52,856 bases of DNA, taken from contig CAMVMF010000016.1 of NCBI GenBank assembly GCA_947168515.1, positions 1 to 52,856 of the forward strand, in the 5' to 3' direction. Positions 33,475 through 42,251 of this stretch are shown here, in pieces (the stretch's first letter is position 1; each line of letters opens with the position of its first letter). The stretch comes from an uncultured Bacteroidales bacterium. GTDB lineage: Bacteria > Bacteroidota > Bacteroidia > Bacteroidales > P3. Both the position numbers and the translations under genes were made by a program. The notes under the pieces were generated by a model. It made no database searches, had not been told where the DNA came from, and saw nothing but the letters and a program-made list of their open reading frames with translations.

Positions 33475-34644
33475 TCAATACTTGTAACTCAGGCCGTACT
33501 TCTCATGCAACCGTCGGAGGGAGCCGTCGGATTTCATCTGGGCAATGATGTCATTTATGTAATGTAGCAGATCGTCCTGTCCTTGGCGCATAAGCACACC
33601 TATTTCGCCATGGGTGAAAGGCTGGTCGAGCAACGGTGCCGCCAGACGGCTGTCGTTCTGCACATAGTAGGGGGCTTCGGTGATTTCGGTAATCATGATG
33701 TCGGCCACACCAGAGGCAACAAGGGATGGGATTTCTTCATTGCGAGGATGGACGATGATGGTGGCATGGGTGAGGTGCTGGCGTGCAAACTGCTCGTTCA
33801 GGCCGCCGGGGTTCACCATCACCCGCACTCCGGGTTGGTCCACATCGGCCAGGGAGTGGAACCGCGACGTGTCTTCGACTCGGCAGAGGATGGTTTTGCC
33901 GTTGGCCAGGTAACCATCGCTCATGGACATGGTCTCCTGGCGGGCCGCGGTGATGGTGATGCCGCCAATGGCAAAGTCGAACAACGGCGGTTCGGTCAGC
34001 ACATCGGCAGAAAGAGTGGGCCAAGAGGTGGGCACAAAGGTAGTCGTTACGCCCAAGCGGTGGCCTATGGCTTGTGCCATCTCAATGCCAAAGCCCCAGT
34101 ACTGATTGGTCAGCGTGTCGTAGAACGAGAGGGGGCGATAGTCGCCCGTGGTGCCTACATAGAGGGTGTCGCGCTCCACTATTTCGACTATCTTGCCGTT
34201 GAGGGGGATGTCGGTGGAGGTGGAGAGGACGAAGACGGAACGCTGTCCATTCTCTTTGCCGAAACGGACGGCAGCCGGCAGCGAGTCTTCGGGGAAGAGG
34301 CGCGAACTGTCGAAATAGTAGAGGCTGTCGTCGGTGTTGAACCATCCTCCCACATAGCCGTCGTGCTGCAAGGCGTGCCGCACCACAGCATCCAGCTGGA
34401 TGCGAGAGTGACTGTTTTGTGTGGCAGCATAGCTCACCGCTATACCGGCAGAAGGCTCCGCCCAGGTGTGGATGTTGAGCGTGAAGCCGTCAGGATGGCT
34501 TTGGCTGTAGGCCCATACGCGGTCGGCAAGGGCCTCGACGCTGTCGGGTATGGGAGCGATATTATCCTTTGAACACGCAGCCAACGTGGTAGTGCAAAAG
34601 CACGCTACAAAGAATAAGAGTTTACTAAAATGCTTTGTTTTCAT
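33475..34644 (-). CDS. Lipoprotein with PheC-like solute-binding domain and extra N-terminal domain
   Basis: This 389-aa protein has a lipobox (TTLAAC, Cys near residue 24). Residues about 35-150 form an unusual first domain with GYVGGWFNTDDSLYYFDSSR. Residues about 155-389 are a family 3 periplasmic binding domain. It carries GTTGDYRPLSFYD, PTSWPTLSADVL and IGGITITAARQE, closest to cyclohexadienyl/arogenate dehydratase (PheC), an enzyme making phenylalanine precursors. Whether it is an enzyme or a binding protein cannot be decided, and no ABC permease lies nearby. Upstream the gap is entirely filled by the CCTAGG array. Confidence 0.82.
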   Translation of the reverse strand: MKTKHFSKLLFFVACFCTTTLAACSKDNIAPIPDSVEALADRVWAYSQSHPDGFTLNIHTWAEPSAGIAVSYAATQNSHSRIQLDAVVRHALQHDGYVGGWFNTDDSLYYFDSSRLFPEDSLPAAVRFGKENGQRSVFVLSTSTDIPLNGKIVEIVERDTLYVGTTGDYRPLSFYDTLTNQYWGFGIEMAQAIGHRLGVTTTFVPTSWPTLSADVLTEPPLFDFAIGGITITAARQETMSMSDGYLANGKTILCRVEDTSRFHSLADVDQPGVRVMVNPGGLNEQFARQHLTHATIIVHPRNEEIPSLVASGVADIMITEITEAPYYVQNDSRLAAPLLDQPFTHGEIGVLMRQGQDDLLHYINDIIAQMKSDGSLRRLHEKYGLSYKY

Positions 34645-34653
34645 ATCTTTTTT

Positions 34654-34780
34654 CTAGGTTATCCTAGGATCGCCTAGGAGTGCCTAGGAGTGCCTAGGAT
34701 TGCCTAGGACCTAGGAAAGCCTAGGAGTGCCTAGGTCCTCCTAGGCTCTCCTAGAATCTCCTAGTCTCTCCTAGAAGGGC
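34654..34780. repeat. CCTAGG array, right of the PheC-like gene (13 units)
   Basis: CTAG occurs at 34654, 34664, 34674, 34684, 34694, 34704, 34711, 34721, 34731, 34741, 34751, 34761 and 34771. The period is exactly 10 bp except for one 7-bp step. Most units read CCTAGGANNG. The array covers the gap and continues into the 3' end of the four-helix gene, whose stop codon (34751-34753) is the CTA of unit 11. Units 12 and 13 encode its last residues. Confidence 0.97.
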
Positions 34781-35410
34781 TTCCAGTTCTTTTATTCTCT
34801 TTTTCAGTTCTTTGTTTTCTTCTTCGAGGGCTTTGAGTCTTGCGTCTTGTTCGGCCCGGTAGCCTGTGCGGGCAGCGTACATGCGCTCTTTGATGCCTCC
34901 CTCTGTCACAAATTTCTCTTCCAGCTTCTCGATATAGGCGCACATCATCTTGTCGGTCTGATGGCAGAGGGTGAGCGCCATATTGGCCATCTCCTCGTCG
35001 TTCATCTTGGCCATCAAAGGCTCATAGTCGCTGTAGTCGTTGTGCGAGTGGCAGAAATGGCGCAGCCGCTGCTGGCGTTCGCTGTCCTTCGGCCAAAAGG
35101 TGAGGTGGTGGGTGTTGAGGTAGTCGTGATAGTCGGCACGCAGCTCTTGCAGACTTCCGCGAGCCACGTTCAAGAGCTTTATCTCCATCTCCGAGCTAGT
35201 CTGCCCGTCCTCGCTACCCTCCACGATATTCTGCTTGCCGCTGCGGGCAGCCTGTACCATCTGGTCGACGGTGCGGTCGCCGTGAGCCGGCAGGAAGCGC
35301 TTGCAGAACTCCACCGTCAGCTGGTAGAGCGTGTCGCTCTTGCGGTAGAAGTAGAGGTCTTTCCAAACCACTGCCTTCTTCAGCACTTTGCCTTTAGTAT
35401 TGTATTGCAT
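34751..35410 (-). CDS. Four-helix-bundle protein with C-terminal suffix domain
   Basis: This 219-aa protein matches the S23/intervening-sequence four-helix-bundle family with an added C-terminal suffix domain. Landmarks are WKDLYFYRKSDTLYQLTVEF (about residues 16-35), QMVQAARSGKQNIVEGSEDG (about 50-69), and a final coiled coil LKALEEENKELKKRIKELEA. Members are found inside 23S rRNA intervening sequences and as stand-alone genes; a relative is the Avd protein of diversity-generating retroelements. No reverse transcriptase is nearby. The gene is framed on both sides by 10-bp CCTAGG arrays, and its stop codon comes from one of them. The function is unknown. Confidence 0.85.
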   Translation of the reverse strand: MQYNTKGKVLKKAVVWKDLYFYRKSDTLYQLTVEFCKRFLPAHGDRTVDQMVQAARSGKQNIVEGSEDGQTSSEMEIKLLNVARGSLQELRADYHDYLNTHHLTFWPKDSERQQRLRHFCHSHNDYSDYEPLMAKMNDEEMANMALTLCHQTDKMMCAYIEKLEEKFVTEGGIKERMYAARTGYRAEQDARLKALEEENKELKKRIKELEALLGETRRF

Positions 35411-35435
35411 ATTTTTTGTTTTGTTTAAAGGGTTT

Positions 35436-35500
35436 CTAGGAAAGCCTAGGAGAGCCTAGGAAAGCCTAGGAAGGACTAGGAAAACCTAGGAGAACCTATA
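35436..35500. repeat. CCTAGG array upstream of the four-helix gene (7 units)
   Basis: CTAG or CTA at 35436, 35446, 35456, 35466, 35476, 35486 and 35496, exactly 10 bp apart. Consensus CTAGGARARC. The last unit provides the stop codon (CTA, 35496-35498) of the GH3 gene. The array starts 25 bp upstream of the four-helix start codon. Confidence 0.97.
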
Positions 35501-37742
35501 TTATAGGCCAGGCCTTAGCCTTTTTCACCTTATAGTGGGTGGTCCTGCGGATGTCAGTGGCCGAGGCTCCGAATAGCAGTGCATAGGTGCCTGCGACAGT
35601 CTCCCATGCGGCGGTAGACTCGTTGAAGGAGGCCAAATCGTAAGCGGTGACCGTCATCGACAAAGTATCGGACTCTCCCGGCATAAGGGTTTTGGTCTTG
35701 GCAAAGGCCTTCAGTTCGTAGTGGGGTTTCTCCAGTCCACCAGCGGGAGCGGAGACATAGAGCTGCACCACTTCACGACCAGGCACGTTGCCTGTGTTGG
35801 TGACGGTGATGGTGGCGGTGAAGCCGTCTTGGCCAGCTTTTACCTTAGGCTGTCCATAGTCGAAGGTGGTGTAGCTCAGGCCATAGCCGAAAGGATACGA
35901 CACGGCTATGTCATGCGTGATAAAATGGCGATAGCCAACCCAGATGCCTTCCTCATAGGGGGTGAAGTCAACGCCCCGCCGTTCGCCCTTCTTGCCCGAC
36001 ATATCCCATCGGTAGGGGAAATTGGTGGCCGAAGGAAGATCCATATAGTTGACCGGGAAGGTCATAGGCAGTTTGCCCGAGGGGTTCACATTACCCTTGA
36101 TGATGTCGGCAACGGCATGAGCGCCCTCCTGGCCTGGGGCCCAAGGGAGGATAATGGCATCGACAAGTTCCTTCCAAGAGGCTGTTTCGACCACGCCCAC
36201 TATATTCAGCACCACCACTACCCTTTTGCCGACCTTATGATAGACCATGCTGACATTCTGGATAAGCTCGCGCTCGGGAGCTGTCAGCTGAAAGTCGTCG
36301 TGGAACACGCGGTCGGCCCCTTCGCCGGCAATGCGGCCCAGCACGATTATCGCCACGTCGTTAGCCTGTGCCTGTCGTTCGATGGCTTTTACCGTTACCT
36401 CGGGTTCTGGGCGGTGGCGTTTGTCAATAGCGGAAGCCTCCATGCGTTCCTTGTCTAGCTGTAGGGCATAGAGATGGCGGTAGTAGTTGGTCAAGTCCTG
36501 GTCCAGCTTGAATCCTGTCGCCTCTAGTGCTTCCTGCATATTGGCGACATGGGAGGTATGCACAAATCCCGAACCGGTGCCCACACCAAAGAAATCCACC
36601 GAGCTGATGCCGTAGAGTGCCACATTCTCACCCCCATTCAGGGGCAGGGTCTCCTTCTCATTGCGGAGCAGCACGATGGATTCGGCAGCAGCCCTACGAG
36701 CCACCTGTGCGTGGGTCTGCAAGTCTGGACGATTGGAATAAGGGTACTTTCTGTAATGGGGCGTTTTCACAATATACTCCAGCACGCGGTGCACAACCTG
36801 GTCGAGATGGGCTTGGGTGAGTGCGCCACTCTCCACAGCTGCCAGCAGCCGGTCGCGCTCGCGCTGGTTGCCCGGCATCAGCAAGTCGTTGCCAGCTTTG
36901 ACGGCCTTGGCCGTGCTGTCTTTGCATCCCCAGTCGGTCATCACCAGACCACCGAACCCCCATTCGTTGCGGAGAATGGTGGTGAGTAGGCGATGGTTCT
37001 GCTGAGTGTATTCGCCATTGAGCTTGTTGTAGGACGACATGACTGTCCATGGGTGCCCTTCCTTCACGGCTATCTCGAAGTTTTTGAGGTAGATTTCGCG
37101 TAGCGCACGTTCGCTGACCCGTGCATCGTTTTCCAGCCGATTGGTTTCCTGATTATTGGCAGCAAAGTGCTTCACCGAGCATCCCACACCCTGGGACTGC
37201 ACACCCCGCACGTATGCGGCCGCAATGCGGCCCGACAGCAGCGGGTCCTCGGAGAAATACTCAAAGTTGCGGCCGCAAAGTGGGTTGCGATGGATGTTCA
37301 TGCCGGGGGCGAGCAGCACATCGACACCGTACTCCAACGCTTCACTGCCCATTGCCCTAGTCATTTCCTCCACCAGGGTGGGGTCCCAAGAGCTGGCCGT
37401 GAGGGTGCCGACAGGGAAACCGGTGCAATAGAAGGTCTGACTGCTGCCTTGACGAGTAGGGCTGATTCGCACACCTGCGGGGCCGTCGCTCAGCACCGTC
37501 TGGGGAATGCCCAGACGGGGAATGGCATGAGTGTAACCCGCCACATTGGGGACAGCGGCCCCTATGGCTGCATCGCCCACCAGCAGGGAGCATTTCTCCG
37601 CAGTGGTCATGGCCTTCAACACTTGGTCGATATTGTCGCTACGCAGACCGATGCTGCCAGCCTGTTGGGCAGAGGCCACTTGCGGACACAGCTGTAATGT
37701 GGCTATCAGAATGCCTATAAGGAATAATGGTTTGGTGAACAT
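35496..37742 (-). CDS. GH3 family beta-glucosidase, exported
   Basis: This 748-aa enzyme has a signal peptide (ending ASAQ) and the GH3 three-domain layout. Family landmarks are LSDGPAGVRIS near residue 88, GRNFEYFSEDP near residue 160, KHFAANNQE near residue 193, and VMTDWG near residue 265, in which the Asp is the catalytic nucleophile. The second alpha/beta domain and a fibronectin III-like C-terminal domain (REVVQLYVSAP) follow. It releases terminal glucose or xylose from oligosaccharides in the periplasm; exact specificity is unknown. The stop codon lies in the CCTAGG array. Confidence 0.94.
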   Translation of the reverse strand: MFTKPLFLIGILIATLQLCPQVASAQQAGSIGLRSDNIDQVLKAMTTAEKCSLLVGDAAIGAAVPNVAGYTHAIPRLGIPQTVLSDGPAGVRISPTRQGSSQTFYCTGFPVGTLTASSWDPTLVEEMTRAMGSEALEYGVDVLLAPGMNIHRNPLCGRNFEYFSEDPLLSGRIAAAYVRGVQSQGVGCSVKHFAANNQETNRLENDARVSERALREIYLKNFEIAVKEGHPWTVMSSYNKLNGEYTQQNHRLLTTILRNEWGFGGLVMTDWGCKDSTAKAVKAGNDLLMPGNQRERDRLLAAVESGALTQAHLDQVVHRVLEYIVKTPHYRKYPYSNRPDLQTHAQVARRAAAESIVLLRNEKETLPLNGGENVALYGISSVDFFGVGTGSGFVHTSHVANMQEALEATGFKLDQDLTNYYRHLYALQLDKERMEASAIDKRHRPEPEVTVKAIERQAQANDVAIIVLGRIAGEGADRVFHDDFQLTAPERELIQNVSMVYHKVGKRVVVVLNIVGVVETASWKELVDAIILPWAPGQEGAHAVADIIKGNVNPSGKLPMTFPVNYMDLPSATNFPYRWDMSGKKGERRGVDFTPYEEGIWVGYRHFITHDIAVSYPFGYGLSYTTFDYGQPKVKAGQDGFTATITVTNTGNVPGREVVQLYVSAPAGGLEKPHYELKAFAKTKTLMPGESDTLSMTVTAYDLASFNESTAAWETVAGTYALLFGASATDIRRTTHYKVKKAKAWPII

Positions 37743-37827
37743 ACTACAGGATTTAAACAGCGTTACTGGGAAAGGCGAAATGCAATGGGAATAGCATTTT
37801 CTTTGTCACGTACCGATAGTACCGACC

Positions 37828-38430
37828 CTAGGGCCCTTTTATTTCAGGGCGATTGATATCGTCGATGGGGGTGGCGGTGGCACTCTCCTTCAAGTCGCGG
37901 AGGGTATTGGAGATGCGTCTGAGAGCGAAAAAGGCAATGATGCGCACAATGCCGTTGGCTAAGATGCCCAGACCGAGGAGGATGCCGAGGAAGGCTCCCG
38001 TGGATTCGGGTTTTCTCAGAGCCAGGAAGCCCAGCAGAATGCTGCACACGCCCAGCAGGGTCATGAGCCACCAGCGGTCGTAGCCCCCTTTCTTATAGTC
38101 GATGGAGAGGACGGCCAGCGAGATGCCCTCAAACATCACCCACATGGCAAAGACGGCAATCAACGCCACCTGAGAAGCCAGGATATTGGTGGCCAGCATC
38201 AAGCCTACGACAATTTGGAAAAGGGCCAGCAGTGTGGTGGAACCGGCATTGGGCAGGAAAGCCTGGGCACGGAGGCCGAAGATGAGCGAAGAAATGCCCG
38301 AACAGAGGATAAGCAGCCCCATGAGCCAGGCCGCAGAGGCAAAACCCGCTCCGGGATTGAAAATGCATACCACACCGAGTAGCATGAGCAACACGGCGGT
38401 GACAATAAGGTAGATGTTGACTTTCTTCAT
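37828..38430 (-). CDS. HdeD family (DUF308) membrane protein
   Basis: This 200-aa protein has six hydrophobic segments in three pairs and matches the HdeD/DUF308 family. Landmarks are LLGVVCIFNPGAGFASAAWLMG (near residue 17) and LLGFLALRKPESTGAFLGI (near residue 133), each with the Pro-containing repeat turn. In E. coli HdeD is linked to acid resistance at high density; the role here is unknown. It lies between the GH3 gene and kbl on the same strand, 86 bp from each, and may be independent. Confidence 0.87.
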   Translation of the reverse strand: MKKVNIYLIVTAVLLMLLGVVCIFNPGAGFASAAWLMGLLILCSGISSLIFGLRAQAFLPNAGSTTLLALFQIVVGLMLATNILASQVALIAVFAMWVMFEGISLAVLSIDYKKGGYDRWWLMTLLGVCSILLGFLALRKPESTGAFLGILLGLGILANGIVRIIAFFALRRISNTLRDLKESATATPIDDINRPEIKGP

Positions 38431-38461
38431 GATGATTATTCCTTTGTCTTAGTAATAATAG

Positions 38462-38490
38462 AAGGGTGTGGGACGAATCCCGCCACCCTT
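38462..38490 (-). terminator. Hairpin downstream of kbl
   Basis: AAGGGTG pairs with CACCCTT, and inside GGGA pairs with TCCC. It lies 26 bp after the kbl stop. The following tract is CTATTATT, a weak T run, so termination is probable but not certain. Confidence 0.55.
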
Positions 38491-38516
38491 CACGAAAAGC
38501 ATTGCGTATGTCTTGA

Positions 38517-39701
38517 TTATTTGCCTTCGATTTCCTTGCGGACCTTCTTGAAAGCCTCGATGCACTTGTCGAGGTGTTCGTGCTCGTGGGCTGCGCTGAT
38601 CTGAACGCGGATACGGGCCTGGCCCTTGGGCACCACGGGATAGTAGAAACCGGTGACAAAGATGCCTTCTTCCTGCATCTTGGCAGCATACTGCTGGCTC
38701 TTGGCGGCATCATAGATCATGACGGCGCAGATGGCGCTCTCAGAGGGTTTGCAGTCGAAACCTTCTTCCTTCATGCGGCGCAGGAAGTAGTCGGTGTTCT
38801 CGTGCAGCTTGTCCTGCAGAGCGTTGGTCTCGCTCATGAGTTCGAACATGCGGATACCGGCAGCCACCAGGCCGGGGGCCATGCTGTTGCTGAAGAGGTA
38901 GGGACGGCTGCGCTGACGGAGCATGTCGATAATCTCCTTGCGGCCTGTGGTGAAACCACCCATGGCACCGCCGAAGGCCTTGCCGAGGGTACCGGTAAGG
39001 ATTTCGATTTTGCCACGCAGGTTGTAACGTTCGGTCACGCCGCGGCCGGTCTTGCCAACCACACCGGCGCTGTGGCTCTCGTCCACCATGACCATGGCAT
39101 CGTATTTCTGAGCCAGTTCGTAAATCTTATCCAGCGGGCAGACGTTGCCGTCCATGGAGAAGACACCGTCGGTGACGATGATGCGAAAACGGTTTTTCTG
39201 GGCGGCCTTGAGCTGCTCTTCCAGGTCGGCCATGTCGGCATTGGCATAGCGGTAGCGCTGGGCTTTGCACAGACGCACACCGTCGATGATGGAGGCGTGG
39301 TTGAGGGCATCGCTGATGATGGCATCCTGGTCGGTCAGCAGGGGCTCGAAAACACCGCCGTTGGCATCGAAGCAGGCAGCATAGAGGATGGTGTCCTCTG
39401 TGCCAAAGAACTCGGAGATTTTCTGCTCCAGTTTCTTGTGCAGGTCCTGACAGCCGCAGATGAAACGGACGGAGGCCATGCCGTAGCCGCGGGCATCCAT
39501 GCCTTCTTTGGCGGCTTTAATCAGTTCGGGATTGTCGGCCAGGCCGAGATAGTTGTTGGCGCAGAAGTTGAGGCACTTCTTGCCCTTGACCATGATTTCG
39601 GCTCCCTGGGGGCTCTCAATGATGCGTTCGTGTTTGTACAGGCCGGCAGCTTCTATGTCAGCCAACTCTTTCTGAAGGTGTTCTTGAAACTTAGTATACA
39701 T
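38517..39701 (-). CDS. kbl: Glycine C-acetyltransferase (2-amino-3-ketobutyrate CoA ligase)
   Basis: This 394-aa PLP enzyme of the alpha-oxoamine synthase family converts 2-amino-3-oxobutyrate and CoA to glycine and acetyl-CoA. Motifs are NNYLGLADNPEL near residue 48, DGVFSMDGNVCPL near residue 178, VDESHSAGVVG near residue 205, and the PLP Lys in GTLGKAFGGAMGG at about residue 239. Length and start are normal. It completes the threonine degradation route with the dehydrogenase at 28956-29903. Confidence 0.96.
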   Translation of the reverse strand: MYTKFQEHLQKELADIEAAGLYKHERIIESPQGAEIMVKGKKCLNFCANNYLGLADNPELIKAAKEGMDARGYGMASVRFICGCQDLHKKLEQKISEFFGTEDTILYAACFDANGGVFEPLLTDQDAIISDALNHASIIDGVRLCKAQRYRYANADMADLEEQLKAAQKNRFRIIVTDGVFSMDGNVCPLDKIYELAQKYDAMVMVDESHSAGVVGKTGRGVTERYNLRGKIEILTGTLGKAFGGAMGGFTTGRKEIIDMLRQRSRPYLFSNSMAPGLVAAGIRMFELMSETNALQDKLHENTDYFLRRMKEEGFDCKPSESAICAVMIYDAAKSQQYAAKMQEEGIFVTGFYYPVVPKGQARIRVQISAAHEHEHLDKCIEAFKKVRKEIEGK

Positions 39702-39745
39702 AATTTCAATATTTTATATTGTTTTTGTACGATAATTATAGCATA

Positions 39746-39753
39746 CAAAGTTA
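39746..39753 (-). promoter_or_regulatory. Candidate -7 box of kbl
   Basis: Plus-strand CAAAGTTA reads TAACTTTG on the minus strand, 44 bp before the start codon. No matching -33 box was seen. Confidence 0.45.
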
Positions 39754-39782
39754 CAAATTTTTATTTATTTACATAGTTTTCT

Positions 39783-41317
39783 CTATAAAAAACTATGGGG
39801 TTGTCTCTGGATTTCCGACTTGATATGTTTCAGGGCCTCCTCGCGAGCTTGCTGGTATTCCTCCATTTCGGGGTCCAAAGAAAAGGCTTGGTCAAAATGC
39901 TCCAGTGCCATAGCAAATTGTTGCTGTCTGAGGCACAGGACGCCTAATCTGTATAGACCCAAAGCCCGTATCTCGTCGTCATAGCTCTGCTCTATCAGCT
40001 TCTTGATGGCGGTGGCGGCCTTGTCATAGTGCTCCAGTTTCTCTTCGCAGAAGGCACAGTTGAACAGACACATTTCGTATTCGGGTCCGTCGGTAAATGT
40101 CTCCTGCTCCAAATAAAAGTACTTCAGAGCTTCTTCGTATTGTTCTAGATTCTTGTAGGCTGTTCCAAGGAAGTAGGCATAGCACTGCTTATCCTCCTGT
40201 GCGTACGGCAGCAACGTCTGCAGCAGAGGCACCATCTCGGCATACCGCTTGGTGTTATTCTGACAGAGAACGACCGAAAAGAGGTCGTGGCGGCGGTTCT
40301 CGGGGTCGAGATCATAGGCTTCTCGATAGAGTTTCTCAGCCCGCTCATATTCCTTTCGTTTCCAGTACACGTCGGCCATATTGCCAATGGCCAGTACGTA
40401 CTCGGGATAGAGTTCCAAGGCCTTCTGGTAGCATTCCAAGGCCTCGTCATCGCGCTGCAGATTGTGCAGGGCCACCCCCATGCAGTTCCAATACTCGTAA
40501 TCATCGTCCACCTCGCGGGTGACTTCCTCATAACAGGCCAAAGCCTCCTTGTATCTCTCCAATAGCACCAGGCAGTAGCCCTTGCCACCCAATGCCGACA
40601 GGCATTCCGGATCCAGTCTCACGGCCTTGTCATATTGTGGCAAAGCCTTGTCGGGACGACCGGTCTCCAGTAGTGCATCGCCTAACATCTCATACCCTTC
40701 GGCATTATCGGGGCAGAGACGGGTCACCCTCTGTGCCGCAGGGATGGCCTTGTCGTACAAACCCAGATGCAGACAGCACAAGACATAGTTCGACCAAGCC
40801 TTCCAACTTTTTGGCTTGCGGCGGGTGAGGATTTCGGATATCTCCAAAGCCTCATCGTATTTTTCCATATTCACCAGCGTGTCGCCCTGCTGCAATAGGG
40901 CATCCTCATTGTTGGGATTGAGACGCTGGGCCTGCTCAAGACAGGCCAAAGCCTCGTCCCATCGGTGCTGGTTATAGTAAAACACTCCCCATTCTAAATA
41001 GATGTCATCGTCCTTGGGGTCCAAATTACTGGCTGTACGATAGGCCTCTTCGGCCTCCGCCAGCATCCCCTTCTCGTCCAAGCAGTTGCCAAAATCAACC
41101 ACGTCTCTGCCGACTCGGGAGCAACCTCCAACGAGAGGCGGTAATAGTGTATTGCCTCCTCCAGGCGTTCTAGACGGTGGTATGTCAACCCCAAATAAAA
41201 CAGCACCTCGTCGTTATCGGGCTGTAGGTCGTAGGCGGCCTGAAAACATCGGAGCGCCTCTCTTGGCTCATCTTGCTCTAGTTTTTCTATTCCCAATTCA
41301 ATATATATGTCTGTCAT
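39783..41317 (-). pseudogene. Tetratricopeptide repeat protein gene with a one-base frameshift
   Basis: Two overlapping frames encode parts of one TPR protein. The first starts at 41317 (MTDIYIELGIEKLEQDE) and is correct up to APESAETW. The second carries on from VDFGNCLDEKGMLAEAEEAY to the stop at 39783. Adding one G to the GG at 41099-41100 would join them into about 511 residues with roughly a dozen TPR units (patterns such as ALECYQKALELYPE). TPR proteins bind other proteins; the partner is unknown. Either a recent mutation or a base-call error explains the break. It starts 5 bp after the zinc-ribbon gene. Confidence 0.85.
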
Positions 41318-41322
41318 AAATT

Positions 41323-42174
41323 TTAACTAGTTATATGGGGCCTTGTCACAGCCATTAGTTCACTACGAATAAATGCAGCTACCAGCGGCACCAAAGGCTC
41401 CGTGTGGTAGGCCTCGGCCAGCGCATTGTCCTGCTGCTCGAATAGGTTGAGTCCAAGCAGCAGCTGATAACCATCCTGTGTCACGCTTTTCACGCACTGG
41501 TCCACCTCCTCTCTGTGCTGTTGGTATATCTCCCATGCTTCTTGAACGATGGCGGCGTGGCGGGTGGCTCCCACGGCCATTAGGCTCTCCTGCAATAGGC
41601 TGCCGTCGTCGGGCTGGTCGTTGTAGTTGCCCTCATAGAAGTAGAACCACTCCATGTATCGCGGTCCCTCCTCGTGGTTCAGCAAGGTGGCGTAATAGAG
41701 TGTCCGCTCAAAGGGGGTCTCGAATCCTTCCGGCCCGCGAATATCGAACCAATCCAACAGGTCTATGTCGCTCCAGGTGGCCGCCGCCTCGGGGGTCAGC
41801 TGGGGCTCGGGAGCCTCTTCCCGCGACTGGTTGAACCGCTCTATCGCGTCAGAAACCCGTTTGGCCACGATGGCGTATGCGGCTATGGCGGCCAACGGAA
41901 TCAGCACCACCCACTCTCTCCCCTCCCCATTCTGTATCAGGGCTGCCGCTCCGAGGCCAAGCAGCACCATGGCCGACAGCAACAGTACAGTGCCAACCGG
42001 TCCCCAGCCCTTGGCCCACACCCAAGTATAAGGCACCTTCACCTCTTGGCTGCAGTGCCTGCAGCGCAGGTCGATAAAGTCGCCCCGTTGCCGACGCAGG
42101 TCCTCTGCCGTGGCGTGGCAGCCCCGCAGGCGTATGTACTTGCCGCAGTGGGGGCAATAGGCATAATATCTCAT
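41323..42174 (-). CDS. Zinc-ribbon membrane protein with DMP19-like C-terminal domain
   Basis: This 283-aa protein starts with a zinc ribbon (CPHCGKYI ... CRHC, about residues 7-40), has two membrane segments (about residues 58-80 and 88-103), and a cytoplasmic C-terminal domain. The pattern LNHEEGPRYMEWFYFYEGN ... MAVGATRHAAIVQEAWEIY resembles DMP19/DUF4375 proteins. That last assignment is tentative. The TPR gene follows 5 bp downstream, so the two form an operon. Role unknown. Confidence 0.68.
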   Translation of the reverse strand: MRYYAYCPHCGKYIRLRGCHATAEDLRRQRGDFIDLRCRHCSQEVKVPYTWVWAKGWGPVGTVLLLSAMVLLGLGAAALIQNGEGREWVVLIPLAAIAAYAIVAKRVSDAIERFNQSREEAPEPQLTPEAAATWSDIDLLDWFDIRGPEGFETPFERTLYYATLLNHEEGPRYMEWFYFYEGNYNDQPDDGSLLQESLMAVGATRHAAIVQEAWEIYQQHREEVDQCVKSVTQDGYQLLLGLNLFEQQDNALAEAYHTEPLVPLVAAFIRSELMAVTRPHITS

Positions 42175-42196
42175 ACGAATAATAGTGCAATAATGA

Positions 42197-42235
42197 TGAC
42201 AGACCTTGTGGAAGAGTCCTCCGCAAGGTCTGTCA
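42197..42235 (-). terminator. Terminator hairpin of the small T9SS cargo gene
   Basis: TGACAGACCTTG (42197-42208) pairs perfectly with CAAGGTCTGTCA (42224-42235), and four more inner pairs including a wobble extend the stem. It lies between the T9SS gene's stop and the start of the zinc-ribbon gene. Confidence 0.7.
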
Positions 42236-42251
42236 CAGAAGTGTGTAATGA

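Noticed and set aside
34654..34780. The CCTAGG array as a CRISPR or an insertion sequence end
   Set aside because: The unit is 10 bp with only 4 variable bases, there are no spacers of normal length, and no transposase is near.
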